NCBI GenBank assembly: GCA_010645155.1
Contig: CM021320.1
Coordinates: 4,463,590-4,527,589, forward strand
Origin: Tigriopus japonicus
Taxonomy: Eukaryota; Arthropoda; Copepoda; Harpacticoida; Harpacticidae
Reading direction: 5' to 3'
DNA: 64,000 nucleotides
Each line of letters opens with the position of its first letter. The stretch's first letter is position 1. Position numbers and translations under genes: made by a program. Positions 54,401 to 64,000 of the stretch are shown in pieces. The notes beneath the pieces were generated by a model, which worked only from the letters and a program-made list of their open reading frames with translations, was not told the DNA's origin and did no database searches.

Positions 54401-55981
54401 ACATTGGAGTTTAGGCACGCATTTTTCCAACATCTGTCAAGTCCTGTGATAAATGTGAGAAAGTTAGCGGCTAAAAGCTTTGCCATGTTCACGTCTCCCA
54501 GTCAAATGGAACAAGAAATTGTGGCGAGGATCCAAATTCTCTGTTCCAATATGAAACTGAAGACAAACTTCAAAAATGGACTTTGGCTCAATCTTAAAGC
54601 CATGATCCAATTGGCTTCATTGGAACTGAAGCTGTGTTCCAAAAACCAATTAGCTGAACTATTGGCACCCTTGGCCAAGATTTCTCAATTGGAACCGTGT
54701 TGTTACATCAACCGTAATTTGATTGCCGACATCTGCGATCTGGTCCAATTAGATTATCTATGTGAAGATAATGATCTTGGAAGGACATTTGACCCCGGAT
54801 ATTTGGAGTGGAAGGGAAAGTGTATTGTGGAAAACTCGGAAATTTCTTCTAACCAAGATTTCTTCAACACCATCCAATCACATAAAGAAGACCCAAAAAA
54901 AGTCGTTGATTTTCTCACAGAAAACCTCGAGCACCCAAATTTGAGTGGCCAAGCCTTGATTTTGGGCCATGTAACGATTCACACTCATCAGAAAAGGTTT
55001 GTCGAAGACCCCGAGGCTGCATTGGATCTTCTTGATTTTGTCACTGATGAAAGATTGACCTCCCAAGATTGGGGTTTAACCGCCCAAACCAGTCTCCTTC
55101 TGGCTTCATCTTCAGCCTTCACTGCTATGATGCTCCAAGGCGATTTTAATATGTTCTTCAGAGATGACAGTATGTACGTCTCACATTTCATGGAATTCTC
55201 GGAACAAATACTGAAGTTCTCGCAACCTCGAAACATGGAAACCTCTCGCCTGAATTCAGCAACGGCCATTTTGAATTTATTGCCCATATTCAACCGGAGA
55301 AACCTGAAGTCCGAGGTGCCCTTAGTGATGCAATATGGGTTCGTCAATATTCTCAATGCTTGTTTTATTCTCCTGGTAGACGAAGAATCTTCAGTAAGAG
55401 GTCACATAACCGACTTCGTCTCAAACCTATCCTTCAATAACCAACCTGTGGCAGGGTTTAGTCTATCTCAATATTATTGCATTGAGAAGCTAATATTCTA
55501 CGGCCTCGATGAGTTTCCCGAGTGTCGCGAATGGTTCCAACCCATCATCGATGTGTATTTTCTGCCTTGGCGGGAAAACAATTCCAAGATCCTTGAGGGC
55601 TCTCTCAACAGAAGATATTTATTCGAAAGTGGTGAAGGTGTGAACGTTTTCTCCGAGGAAATCGCCTTGAACATTGTTTACTTTAACTGTCTGAACCAAT
55701 GGCTAGAGGCCGGAAACCAATTGAAACTCAATTTGGACGTGGGCAGGGTTATGGGTGAAGCTCGAGCTTTGAGTGCTTATCTTCCCCTTAATGAAGAGGG
55801 ATTGAGGTGTTTTTCACCATTCTGGACTCATCAAGGATACCTCATTGTAACGAGATTGGTGCATCTTCTGAAAAGTTTGAACCAACATCCGATTTCTGAA
55901 AATGTCATCGACGACAACAATGAGAGTGGAATCCGGAAGTATTTAATCGATTTGCAAACGTGGTTGATGCACGACAAATAA
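48497..55981 (+). CDS. THADA: THADA-family protein (DUF2428, HEAT-like repeats)
   Basis: Large alpha-helical repeat protein. Its yeast relative Trm732 partners Trm7 in 2'-O-methylation of tRNA position 32; in flies THADA affects thermogenesis and calcium pumping. Four exons: 48497-48662, 50167-50324, 50678-52680, 53449-55981, phases consistent, about 1,619 residues. The DUF2428 core is in exon 4: RRSAGLPMLIA (about residue 911), then SPHWSVRNASLQLFGSL and LSRFSSIVPFI (about 1,000-1,035), then VRKLAAKSFA. The intron after exon 2 starts with GC (AAG|GCAAGT), a regular GC-AG intron. The acceptor at 50166 is chosen because the nearer one at 50174 breaks the frame. Intron 1 holds transposon debris (48680-49193, 49541-49848). 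The family is certain; the exact 5' exon is slightly less so. Confidence 0.93.
48680..49193. mobile_element. hAT-like element made of a TAATTAATTACAATTACTTC array, in THADA intron 1
   Basis: About eight or nine tandem units of roughly 30 bases (AAAAATGTAATTAATTACAA plus TTACTTCATC) fill the interval. The outer ends, TTCAGAGCTGGG and CCCCATCCCTG, are weakly inverted. ATCACTAA and ATCACTAT flank the interval (seven of eight). It starts 18 bases after the exon 1 donor. Confidence 0.65.
49541..49848. repeat. Foldback remnant in THADA intron 1
   Basis: CTTTTCATGGAGCGAGAGTG and GTGCATGCA pieces near 49570-49615 are mirrored near 49750-49820 (CACTCTCACTCCATGAAAAG). Outer GGCAATTGAAATATGGC is weakly mirrored at about 49840. 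The ends are not defined. Confidence 0.5.
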
Positions 55982-57173
55982 AGTGCTGTTGCACAATGAT
56001 CGAGTGAAATCCGCCAAGTTGTTGCATTTATTTCGACATCCTGTCTCGATCTAAGTTCCGTGCAAAATGAAATGATTGGGTTTTGTCACCTTTCAAAATT
56101 ATTTGCGAGATCAAGTTTCCAATGATGGTAGAATCTAGGACGAGTCAGTCAAAAACTTGAAAGGTTATGATTGACCGAATGATTTTCTTTGTCCATTTAC
56201 GTCCAAACCAAGATGAATACAATCGTAGTTGAATGTAAGACCGATAAATACACTCAGTACAAAACATACAGACAAAGCTGGATATAAGAATGTTTTCGCT
56301 CAGCAACAACATCATTTTATATTATTTTTTTATATATTTTTTATATATGTATTATATTATACTTATGTTATGCAATGAATGTACCTTTCGGTCAGGGCAA
56401 AATAATTCTTTTTCCAGCTTTGATTGTATTTTCCGATTATAGTTATTCTTGCCATAAGAATGATGCTATTGCTAACTGTATTCGTTTTGATTGTACTGCA
56501 AAATAGAAGTGAGCAATTTTGCATTCTTTGGAAATGCAACAATCAATGTTGATTAGAAACTACGAAAAACATCTGAAAATCCTAATGTTGAGAAACGTCA
56601 TATCTAATTTTAGGCGCATTCGATAGAAAGAACTTGTTAAAACAAATGGATGAAAATAAGCTGTTTTCATCTAAGACTGCTCATGATGAAAATGTCGTTG
56701 TGAATCAAAAATGGCCCTGAAAACATCCTCATTCAAAAGAAACACAATAATTGCGAATAAATAGCCAAACATTCTGGAACAAACGTGCCTCAAAACTAGA
56801 TCTAGGCCAACATGTGAACCAACCATCGCAAGGCTAAAAATGCTTGTAGTAATGTCCAATGACACGAAAGTCGCAATAAAGATTATTATTATAAATTATA
56901 AATAACGTCAATCACTCTTCGTCATTTTGGTACCTTATCAAACCATCCAGAGTTACTTTACATTTATCAGAAATCACCTCATTGTCATCATCGCTTTGAG
57001 CAGTCTATTCTCAGCCTTAAATACCCTTCTTCAAACATTTTTCCCTGAACAAACCAAACTAATTCCCATTAAGCAGTCCTTATGAAGAGGAGGTTGTCAT
57101 GGCAATCCATATCATTATGTGACACGCGTTTCAATTCGCTCATTAGTCAGTCTCACTCCAGCTCGATGACCGG
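55982..57173. other. Intergenic, nothing firm recognised
   Basis: Spacer between THADA and the seven-transmembrane gene. It contains an AT-rich stretch (56320-56360) and AATAAAGATTATTATTAT at 56876, which resembles a retrotransposon 3' tail, but no protein remnant supports that. An initiator-like TCAGT lies at 57147-57151, close to the next start codon. Confidence 0.4.
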
Positions 57174-58085
57174 ATGATGTGGATCAAATTAGTGATTATT
57201 GGCTTTGAGGTGTTGGGTGTGGTTTTGGGACTGATCGGCATGATTTTAGTGAAAATGAGTAGTGATCTTCAGCACGCGGTTTACTTGTTACTGTTCCAAG
57301 ATTCGTTCATGCTCACACTATCCTCCATCCTTCGATTGATTTTCGATGGAATGGTCACCATTGAGGACTCAGAATACTGGGCTCAAACCTACATGTTCAC
57401 TGCCTCATTGCCTTTGGCATTTCACGACATTACGTGGAGTTTGGTTGCATATCTTCGTTATTGGAAAATGGTGAAACCAGATACGTGGAACACGTCCAAT
57501 AAGGCCCAAGTTCGACGATGTGTGTCGTTGCTGGTTTGGATAGGCCTAGTAATCCATTTGTTGCTGGGTGGAGTGTCAAGAAAAATCATCGCAGAAGCCA
57601 TGGGAACTCCGAACGTTCCTTCATGGAACATTGGGTATCAAACGTTGTTCCTCATTTGTGTGTACTTGACTCCAATTGTGGCTGATTGCCTGACTTTAGG
57701 ATTCTATTTTCGAATTGTAAGACACAAAGCTCAAGTGGACATTAAGGACGAGATTGAGGCCAATACCACCGCAGAAATTTGGGGTGGGGCATTGGGATGT
57801 GTGGAAGACCCAATTCGACCCCCAATGGGTCCCATTGAGGACCCAGAATTGAGAACCTCCTTTCAGGCGATGAAGACTACTATCGTGTTTGCCATTTTTC
57901 GTTCCATGTTCCCGTTTTTGTATCCGATTGTTCACGTGCTTCGAGGAAATTCCTCGTGTCTTGTATTTGTGATAACTTGGGTTCGATGTCTTTCCAAGAA
58001 TTTGGGCATTTTCCTTATAACGGTATTACATTTTGGAGCCATTCAAGCTTTGCTTGTCCATTTGTCAGATGCATTTCAGAATTAA
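57174..58085 (+). CDS. Seven-transmembrane orphan protein, GPCR-like
   Basis: A single open frame of 303 residues with seven hydrophobic segments, at about 5-26, 32-57, 71-93, 118-138, 154-181, 230-252 and 263-287. It has the topology of a G-protein-coupled receptor with a short N-terminus. LRYW follows the third segment where DRY would be expected, and no NPxxY is visible in the last. A 35-40 residue hydrophilic loop lies between segments five and six. I do not recognise a family; a lineage-specific chemoreceptor or peptide receptor is possible. It lacks introns, unlike its neighbours. Met-1 and Met-2 are adjacent and equally possible starts. It lies about 1.2 kb downstream of THADA, on the same strand. 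Confidence 0.7.
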   Translation: MMWIKLVIIGFEVLGVVLGLIGMILVKMSSDLQHAVYLLLFQDSFMLTLSSILRLIFDGMVTIEDSEYWAQTYMFTASLPLAFHDITWSLVAYLRYWKMVKPDTWNTSNKAQVRRCVSLLVWIGLVIHLLLGGVSRKIIAEAMGTPNVPSWNIGYQTLFLICVYLTPIVADCLTLGFYFRIVRHKAQVDIKDEIEANTTAEIWGGALGCVEDPIRPPMGPIEDPELRTSFQAMKTTIVFAIFRSMFPFLYPIVHVLRGNSSCLVFVITWVRCLSKNLGIFLITVLHFGAIQALLVHLSDAFQN

Positions 58086-58680
58086 ACTTGGGTGGCCTAG
58101 TTTTGGCACCAAAGCAATGAGCATTACTCTTAAATTGTTCATAGCAAAATATTACTTCTTGAACAAGACTTTGTTAGATTTAAAAACAATGTAGAAGAGT
58201 TACGATGGTGTTTTGAGATATGTTCAATTGTGATTTGAGAGTGGCTTATTTTATTGGAGCTCGAATACCAAGTTGTGGGTACTTCTAATATTTGTGTTGT
58301 TGATAAAGAAAACATGGAAAAAAGGAGAGTCAGACTGTCCTTACTTTCTAATCAAATCGGCTATCCATTCTTTAATGAACTTCTAGATAAAGAGACGAGA
58401 TAGTTTTTTCCACAAAATATGAAAAAAATTGAAACAGCGAAGACGATTTTCTGATTGATTTCTCTCTTTTTTTTCTTTTTTATCTACTTAAGCAACAGCT
58501 GCCATCCTTGTTAATGGCAGATTTAACAGGTTTCCAGATCAAGCTTGTCAATAAATAATATGTTATAGGAACAATATATTAATAATCCCTTATTCCCAAT
58601 TCACAAAAAATACTGCCAAGAGAAAGCTAAATCAAGAGCAAGCAAAGAACTTGTATGATGTTTTTGTTGGTTTACAAAAT
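58086..58680. other. Intergenic, nothing recognised
   Basis: AT-rich 3' flank of the seven-transmembrane gene. No clear feature. Confidence 0.35.
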
Positions 58681-58687
58681 CAAGCAC

Positions 58688-59340
58688 AATGAGACATGCA
58701 GGGGGAGGTTTAAGTGATCTCTTCAAAAATCTTATCGCGGGCGGATGAAAAAAGAGAAAAGGCTTGTTCGTCAATGTAAGATTTTGGTCAGTGCAAGGGT
58801 TTTCGCGTTTTACAGACCGCCCTTATGACTTAGATGCTACAAAAAAATGTCGAATTGCCAGTTTGGACATTTTGACTCTCGGTTTTGTAAGAATTTGCAA
58901 AATTATTCTTTTGATTAAAAAATGGCAAGAACTTAAAAAAGACCTTTGATATTGAAAAGAAACACGTACAAACCACGGCATTTTGTTTGGTACCTTGATG
59001 GTTTTGGAACTTTACCATACAAATCAGTGCTTATAACATCACTTACACTTGTACTTACCTAAAAAAAGTGGCCTTTTGTTGAGAATTTTCTCGTGCAAGA
59101 ACGAGCAAATACAGTGTGCATTTTTTTCCAAAATCCTAACCAAAGGTGTTCAAACTTGCAATCCGACATTTTTCATGGCATCTAATTCACAAGGGCGGTC
59201 TGTAAATTGCGAAAACCCTTAAACTGCCCAAATTCTCACGAGCCACCCACTGTTGCCAAACAAGCCTTTTCTCTTCTTTCATCTGCCCGTGATAAGATTT
59301 TTGAAGAGATCACTCAAACCTCCCCCTGCATCTCTCATTA
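58688..59340. mobile_element. Two-tier foldback element
   Basis: The outer arms (58688-58770 and 59250-59340) share GACATGCAGGGGGAGGTTTA and CTTCAAAAATCTTATCGC in inverted order. The inner arms (58796-58870 and 59150-59220) share AAGGGTTTTCGCGTTTTACA and GACCGCCCTT. The inner arm family recurs alone at about 25087-25130. It may be one element nested in another. Non-coding. Confidence 0.7.
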
Positions 59341-59363
59341 AGATCTGCCAATGAACCCTGCAC

Positions 59364-59669
59364 AAAATTTCAGCTGATTCCACAAAACAAGCGCCTCTTG
59401 CGGTCAGATTGAGTCATAGTTGCCAGCTAGCGAGTGTGTTTTAATGCCACTCATTGGCAAACCGTTAGAGACTTTCTTGACATTAACATTTCTCCGAAAT
59501 GTTGGAGTTTGATATCATAATGCTATTGCAAAGAAATGTAAGCATCTAAGGAAAAACCTATTTCACCACAGTTTTGCCAAAGGTGGCATTAAAACCCGCT
59601 CTCTAGCTGGCAACTATGTCTGAATCTGACCGCAAGAGGCGCTTATTTTGTGGAATCAGCTGAAATTTT
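59364..59669. mobile_element. Foldback MITE with AAAATTTCAGCTGATTCCAC arms
   Basis: Arms of about 80 bases (AAAATTTCAGCTGATTCCAC, GCGCCTCTTGCGGTCAGATT, GTTGCCAGCTAG) are inverted repeats at 59364-59445 and 59585-59669. No coding capacity, and the target duplication is not clear. It sits 24 bases after the foldback at 58688-59340. Confidence 0.75.
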
Positions 59670-59963
59670 GATCAAGGTTAATTGTTGCACGTTGGTAGAC
59701 CGATAAGAATATCAATTATATTTATGAGTTATTTATTTATTTACTGAAAATCCCATTCCCTGTAAAGCGTTAGTAAAAATCCGGCCCTGAAAAGCGTTAG
59801 TGAAAATCCGCAACCAAAAAAAGCCACGCAGTCAAGCAATTGATTTGATCAAGGTCTGGTGATAAATTGATAATCTTTATTGCGAAAAATCGTCCTCATT
59901 AGATCCGAGGGGTGCATCAAAAAGAATGCAAATTGCTTAATAACTTGGGAATGGTACGACATA

Positions 59964-61320
59964 CACTGTGACACAAAAGTTTTGACACCTCTGTAAAATT
60001 TAAACTTCCCGCCATTCCCGATTACTCAATACATTTTTTTGTTTTTCTAAAATGTCAATATTCGGATTTTCAACGAACTGAGCGACGTCTTTACAACAGA
60101 ACTGACCTATGATCAGCATCTTAAGCAATGGTAACCTCAATTCATTTGATATCCTTTCCATGCAATGGAAATGCAATGTCCAGATTTTTCAGTCATGGAG
60201 ACAGTCAAGACCCGTTCTCAGGCAGTTGGCATAATGGAGGCCGGTAAAACTCAAGTAGAGGTTGCCAAGACCCTGGGGGTCTCATTGAGCTCTTTAAAGC
60301 GCTGGTGGAAGCGCAACAAGGATGGCCAAACCCTCAAAGACAAGCCTCAGTCTGGAAGACCATCAGGAATTTCCAGAACTGCCAAAATCTTCATGACCAA
60401 GAGCATTGGAAAGAGGAGGCAATCAATGGAAAAGTTGGCATCAAGATTGACTCGGAGTGTCCATCCAGTGTCTTGTGAGACTGTACGACGCCATTTGAAG
60501 TGTGAGATGAGCCTCAAATCTCTGGTCCATCCCCGAAAACTCCAGTTGACAGAAAAAATGAAGAAAGCTTGTGTGAAATTCGTCTGGGACCATGCTTATT
60601 GGACCAATGACGAGTGGAAAACGTCATATGGAGTGACGAGAGCTTCTTTTACCCTTTTCCAAAGTCCAACTCTACCACCGATCAAGTTTGGGCAAGAAAT
60701 TCAGCAGAACTTGTCCCCAATGAACTTGTGAAGCACAGCCCCTAGGTTATGGTCTGGGAGGATGTTTTCATCCTGTGGAATATTCAGATTACACTTTGTG
60801 CCCCCTAAATGCAATTTCAACCAAGAGTACTACTGGAAGAAGATCCTGGCCAAGGAAGGATTGGAGGCCATCAACAGGAACAGGACAACGGGATCGATTC
60901 TGGAACGCCAAATTGTGCCAGACATGTCAAAAGCTTTTTCCATGCAAGATTCAGCGCCGCCTCATTGCACCCTGACAAACTACAGATGGCTTGATTCAAA
61001 TTTTCCATGGTATTGGAGGAAGGGGGAATGGCCAGGAAATTCTCCAAACCTCAATCCAGAAAATTTATGGTCCATCCTTCAAGAAGAGGTCGACAAGCGC
61101 CCACCCCAAACAACCCTGGAAGGATTGAAAAAACAGTTGGAAAAAGCTTGGGCAAACTTAAACAAAGATTTGCTCTTCAAGTTATGCCTGAGTATGCCTA
61201 AGAGATTGGCCCAGGTCAAAACAAGGAAGGGGGGATAAAACCAACCACTAGACTCAACTTCATTAATTTGTTTTTCCTGTAGAAGCTCATAAACATGGTG
61301 TCAAAACTTTCGTGTCAGTG
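59964..61320 (+). mobile_element. Tc1-like transposon with complete ends
   Basis: The terminal inverted repeats CACTGTGACACAAAAGTTTT and AAAACTTTCGTGTCAGTG are flanked by the TA duplication at 59962-59963 and 61321-61322. At 1,357 bases it has the normal full length of a Tc1 element, and it carries a broken transposase (60165-61238). Confidence 0.9.
60165..61238 (+). pseudogene. Tc1-like transposase, inactivated
   Basis: The N-terminal paired-type helix-turn-helix region is readable (SQAVGIMEAGKTQVEVAKTL, SLSSLKRWWKRNKDG), followed by a GRPSG-type linker. DDE-region motifs follow: WTNDE for the first Asp, MQDSAPPHC for the second, and SPNLNPENLW for the Glu. The conserved stretch around 60725-60760 (VKHSP, VMVW) lies in another frame and contains a stop, so at least two frameshifts break the protein. 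One residue is missing in NPxENLW. It cannot be active. Confidence 0.9.
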
Positions 61321-61567
61321 TATCTAAACAATCATTAAAGCTATTTCTCGACATGATCATGGTCTTAAAATTGAACCTACTCCCAAAGGTGCAACTGCTT
61401 CTTGAAGCAGGTAGCGAAGGAATCTTTAGAGGTGTTTTTGCTGACCCCTAAAAGAGTTTTCTGGAGGCCCGCCAGGTCCTGGATGTCTTTCTTTTCCAGT
61501 TCTTTTTCCTCGATGGGAACAATCAAAAGTTGCAAAAGTCATATCCGAATTACATGGTGATCAGCAT

Positions 61568-61740
61568 GGCCCAGAAAAATATTTGGGGCAAAAGTGACAA
61601 AATATCCATTATCTATTTTTTTCAAAAGCCCTACATATCTTTAAAAAACCGGATATCTCAGAATTTTTTTTTGTAACGCCATTATTTGGTATTTTTGTCT
61701 ATGTGCACCGGTTTTCCAAATTTTCTTTAGGTGAATTTGA
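61568..61740. repeat. Fragment of the 5788/17590 hAT-like family
   Basis: GGCCCAGAAAAATATTTGGG, AAAGTGACAAAATATCC, then GTATTTTTGTCTATGTGCAC and GGTGAATTTGATGCGTTTGG follow the order of one end and the interior of 17590-18123. Confidence 0.7.
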
Positions 61741-61925
61741 TGCGTTTGGCGATGTTTGGAGGGTTGTTTGGCTTGATTATCGACCAGAGGCTGGCCATCA
61801 AGAATCCGGCGTCGAACTTTGCCGACAGTCGTCCTGCCGACGCCCAAGGCCTTGCAAACGTCGCTAGTCTTGGTGCCGGTGCGCATCAGCGCTTCGATGG
61901 GCTCTTGCTTATAGTTCGACATGTC
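61740..61925 (-). pseudogene. Transposase N-terminal helix-turn-helix fragment
   Basis: The - strand frame reads MSNYKQEPIEALMRTGTKTS, DVCKALGVGRTTVGKVRRRI and LDGQPLVDNQ, a homeodomain-like HTH as at the N-terminus of arthropod Tc1/mariner transposases. It then runs into the repeat at 61568-61740, so the catalytic part is gone. ATG at 61922 is the likely original start. Confidence 0.7.
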
Positions 61926-61989
61926 GAAAGAGCGAGCGATTTTCGCAAAACTGCTTTGCCTGTCTTGTAGAAGATAAACAGACGCTTCC

Positions 61990-62950
61990 ATTTTTGGGCG
62001 AAAATTGAAAATCGGTCAATTAGAAATGTGTCTAAAAGTCCTTTAAACGTGATGTGTGCGAATTAAATCCCCACCCGGTATTAAGGTCTGCACCAGGGTT
62101 CGACGACAGCGAGCACATGTGATACCAGAGGTGGTTTTGGGTGGGCCCATGAGCAATGGGGAAATCCAAAATAGTGGGCCAGAGAGCCAGACATTTGTAG
62201 CACATACTTCCCATGATTCCACATAGGGCCCATGAACAAGCATCGGTTTCGTGGGCCCCTGAACCTACCAACGTCTATTTGTTAGGCCCCAGACTACACA
62301 TTGTCAAATTTGGTGGGCCTTGACCCAAAAGCAGTTGCTGACTCCTGGTCCACACCCTATCGCCCCTCGTATTGTCATATTTAACCAAGGACATCCTTGT
62401 ACTTAACATAAGGATATAAATTACCATGTCATACATATTGTAAGCAATATGAACAGACAATCGTCTTAAATAAAATCTATTCTTAATCTATTCTTAACAT
62501 GATGACTTTTTATTTTAAATTTGACATGAACTTTTCATTGAAATTGTGAATAGTTATTGAAACAACTCGAAACACGCAGTATAAGTAACGTAGTTTGTAG
62601 GCCCCCCAGAATGCATTTATTGACTGCTGACTAGTATTGAATATCACAGACATTTTATATTGAAATGACTAGGGGGAACGCACTCCAATTAGTACTTGGA
62701 GTGAGGTGCATCAGTTATAGTTTACTGAAATTTGCAATTTTTTTTTACTTTATTATGCTATCGTTTCCATTTTGGCAAAATTAGTTCCACATCACGCTGT
62801 TGCTGAAATAGCCATACAAAACATCACTCTACTGCATAAGAAATGCTAAACACACAAAATGTAGCAATGTACCAACAGTGAAAAAGATTTTCGCTGAATA
62901 GCGTTACACTGGAATTCCTATATAAAATCAAACGGGAGGGGACAGTGACT
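61990..62950. other. Intergenic, nothing firm recognised
   Basis: 62070-62340 holds repeated GTGGGCC and GGGCCCATGA motifs that also appear at 27905-27945, so it is probably a repeat fragment. The rest is AT-rich with no gene seen. Confidence 0.4.
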
Positions 62951-62958
62951 ACTTTTGA

Positions 62959-63052
62959 ACGTGTGAAAATGCTTTAATGTCAATCCATTGCAGCTTACAG
63001 CCATCCACTCTTGACTATATATGAGCATCCACTCTCGAACCTCAATCAGTTC
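62959..63052 (+). promoter_or_regulatory. Cuticle gene promoter (copy 4)
   Basis: The upstream block at 62959-62992 starts ACGTGTGAAAATGCTTTAAT, continues GTCAATC and ends TTGCA. A TATATAT box is at 63016-63022, seven bases closer than in the other copies. The initiator TCAGT is at 63046-63050. Confidence 0.8.
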
Positions 63053-63098
63053 TTGCAGAACCATCCCAGAGTTCACATTCAAAATCTAATTTACCACA

Positions 63099-63471
63099 AT
63101 GCAGGTAAAAACAAACGTTGCTAACAAAACTTAAAAACAGAGATTAAATTTTGACACATTTCTTCCAGCGAAATTTCGTCACAATTGCTGTTTCAATAGC
63201 GTTGCTTTTTGGAATTGTGAGTGCACAATATGGTGGAGGCCACGGAGGTCATGGAGGCCATGGAGGCCATGGAGGAGGTGGAGGAGGTCACTACTCCTTT
63301 GGCTACAAAGTCAATGATGGCTACAACAACTTTGGCCATTCTGAAACCCGAAGCGGTGGCTCCACCAAAGGCCAATACCATGTTAAACTTCCGGATGGCA
63401 AGCTCCAAACTGTCAATTATCACGCAGATGGTTATTCCGGATATGTGGCCAAAGTGAATCACGGATACTGA
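63099..63471 (+). CDS. RR-type cuticle protein, Gly-His rich (copy 4)
   Basis: Exons 63099-63104 (ATG CAG) and 63169-63471, with a 64-base phase-0 intron, encode 102 residues. A signal peptide (FVTIAVSIALLFGIVSA) is cut before Gln-Tyr-Gly; a short GGHGG repeat follows, then the chitin_bind_4 domain. It differs from the other copies in one C-terminal residue (KVNHGY instead of KVSHGY). The same start and intron position as in the paralogues confirms the micro-exon model. Expected role: structural chitin-binding cuticle protein. Confidence 0.92.
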
Positions 63472-64000
63472 TTGTCAATTGTCAGTATGTTTGAAAAATT
63501 GCTGGTCAAAAAAGAATAACATTTGTTAAAATATTCTTGAAGAGAACAAAAAACATATTTCATTCACATTTTAATAAAGACTTGGTTTTAAATTTGATAT
63601 AATGATTGGGCAAAGGAGTTGTGGTAAAGAAAAAGTGTTGGTCTTCAGGGTTGGTATTGCAGTTTTGGACATGTTGGCCACCCTCGCTCATCAAATGTGT
63701 GCAAATTGCGGCGTCCAAAAATCACAAATGAAGTAAGCGAGTAAAAAATTTTCTCCATCATATTTTTCCTTTTTTTCCTTTTAATCTTTTTAGATCAGTG
63801 CTGATAAATACTACTTTGAAAAGAATGAAAAACGGAAAAAACGTGTCAGAAAAAACTTAGAAACCTGACATGTTTCTTTTTAATCTGTAATCCCTTTCTT
63901 TTTGTTTGGAACATACTAAATGCTTAAAGACGATTACAAAATTTAACAAACTTGATAGCGATCTACATAGTGTGCAAATTCCATGAAAATGAAGTATCTA
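63472..64000. other. 3' flank of cuticle copy 4, nothing further recognised
   Basis: Contains AATAAAG at about 63574, a plausible polyadenylation signal for the cuticle gene. No other feature up to the window edge. Confidence 0.45.

Larger units (their letters stand above)
59909..61565. mobile_element. Older GAATGCAAA-ended element split by a Tc1 insertion
   Basis: 59909-59961 (GGGGTGCATCAAAAAGAATG, AATAACTTGGGAATGG) and 61323-61565 (CTAAACAATCATTAAAGC, GACATGATCATGG, then PKVQLLLEAGSEGIFRGVFA on the + strand) together align with the reverse of the element 41146-41617. The Tc1 element lies exactly between them. The right end is not found. Confidence 0.75.

Noticed and set aside
60165..61238. 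An active Tc1 transposase
   Set aside because: Stops and at least two frame changes around 60725-60800, and a missing residue in the third catalytic motif.

Overview
The window is eukaryotic nuclear DNA from an arthropod, most likely a crustacean. A copepod would fit the short introns, the RR-type cuticle genes and the dense DNA transposons, but this is inference and no marker in the window fixes the species. Evidence for an arthropod: chitin-binding RR cuticle proteins, TCAGT-type initiators about 30 bases after a TATA box, a (TTAGG)n tract, and orthologues of metazoan NPRL3, CMAS and THADA with GT-AG introns.

Layout. (1) Four near-identical cuticle genes lie on the + strand at 1.1, 34.5, 40.1 and 63.1 kb. 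Each has a 6-base first coding exon (Met-Gln), and all share an upstream promoter module. (2) Between 2 and 28.3 kb, three pipe/uronyl 2-O-sulfotransferase-like genes run in tandem on the - strand. They have the same four-exon structure with a constant 128-base exon 2. Only one of the three keeps the expected catalytic histidine. (3) From 41.8 to 58.1 kb lies a conserved housekeeping block. NPRL3 and CMAS are on the - strand with only 26 bases between the CMAS stop and the NPRL3 ATG. THADA is divergent on the + strand, followed by a single-exon seven-transmembrane orphan receptor-like gene.

The rest is mainly mobile DNA. There are at least five non-LTR (CR1/jockey-like) retrotransposon relics, two Tc1/mariner elements with intact ends, and about ten non-autonomous elements with hAT-like termini and 8-bp target duplications. 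Many of the latter are filled with arrays of one short motif. There are also several large foldback elements and a tRNA-like SINE head. Several insertions are nested, and two have a related uninterrupted copy elsewhere in the window. An assembly gap of N occupies 13880-14102.

Functional links are limited. The cuticle genes look co-regulated through the shared module. The sulfotransferases would act in the Golgi on glycosaminoglycan-type substrates. CMAS activates sialic acid and NPRL3 is a GATOR1 subunit; their spacing suggests one transcript rather than a shared pathway.
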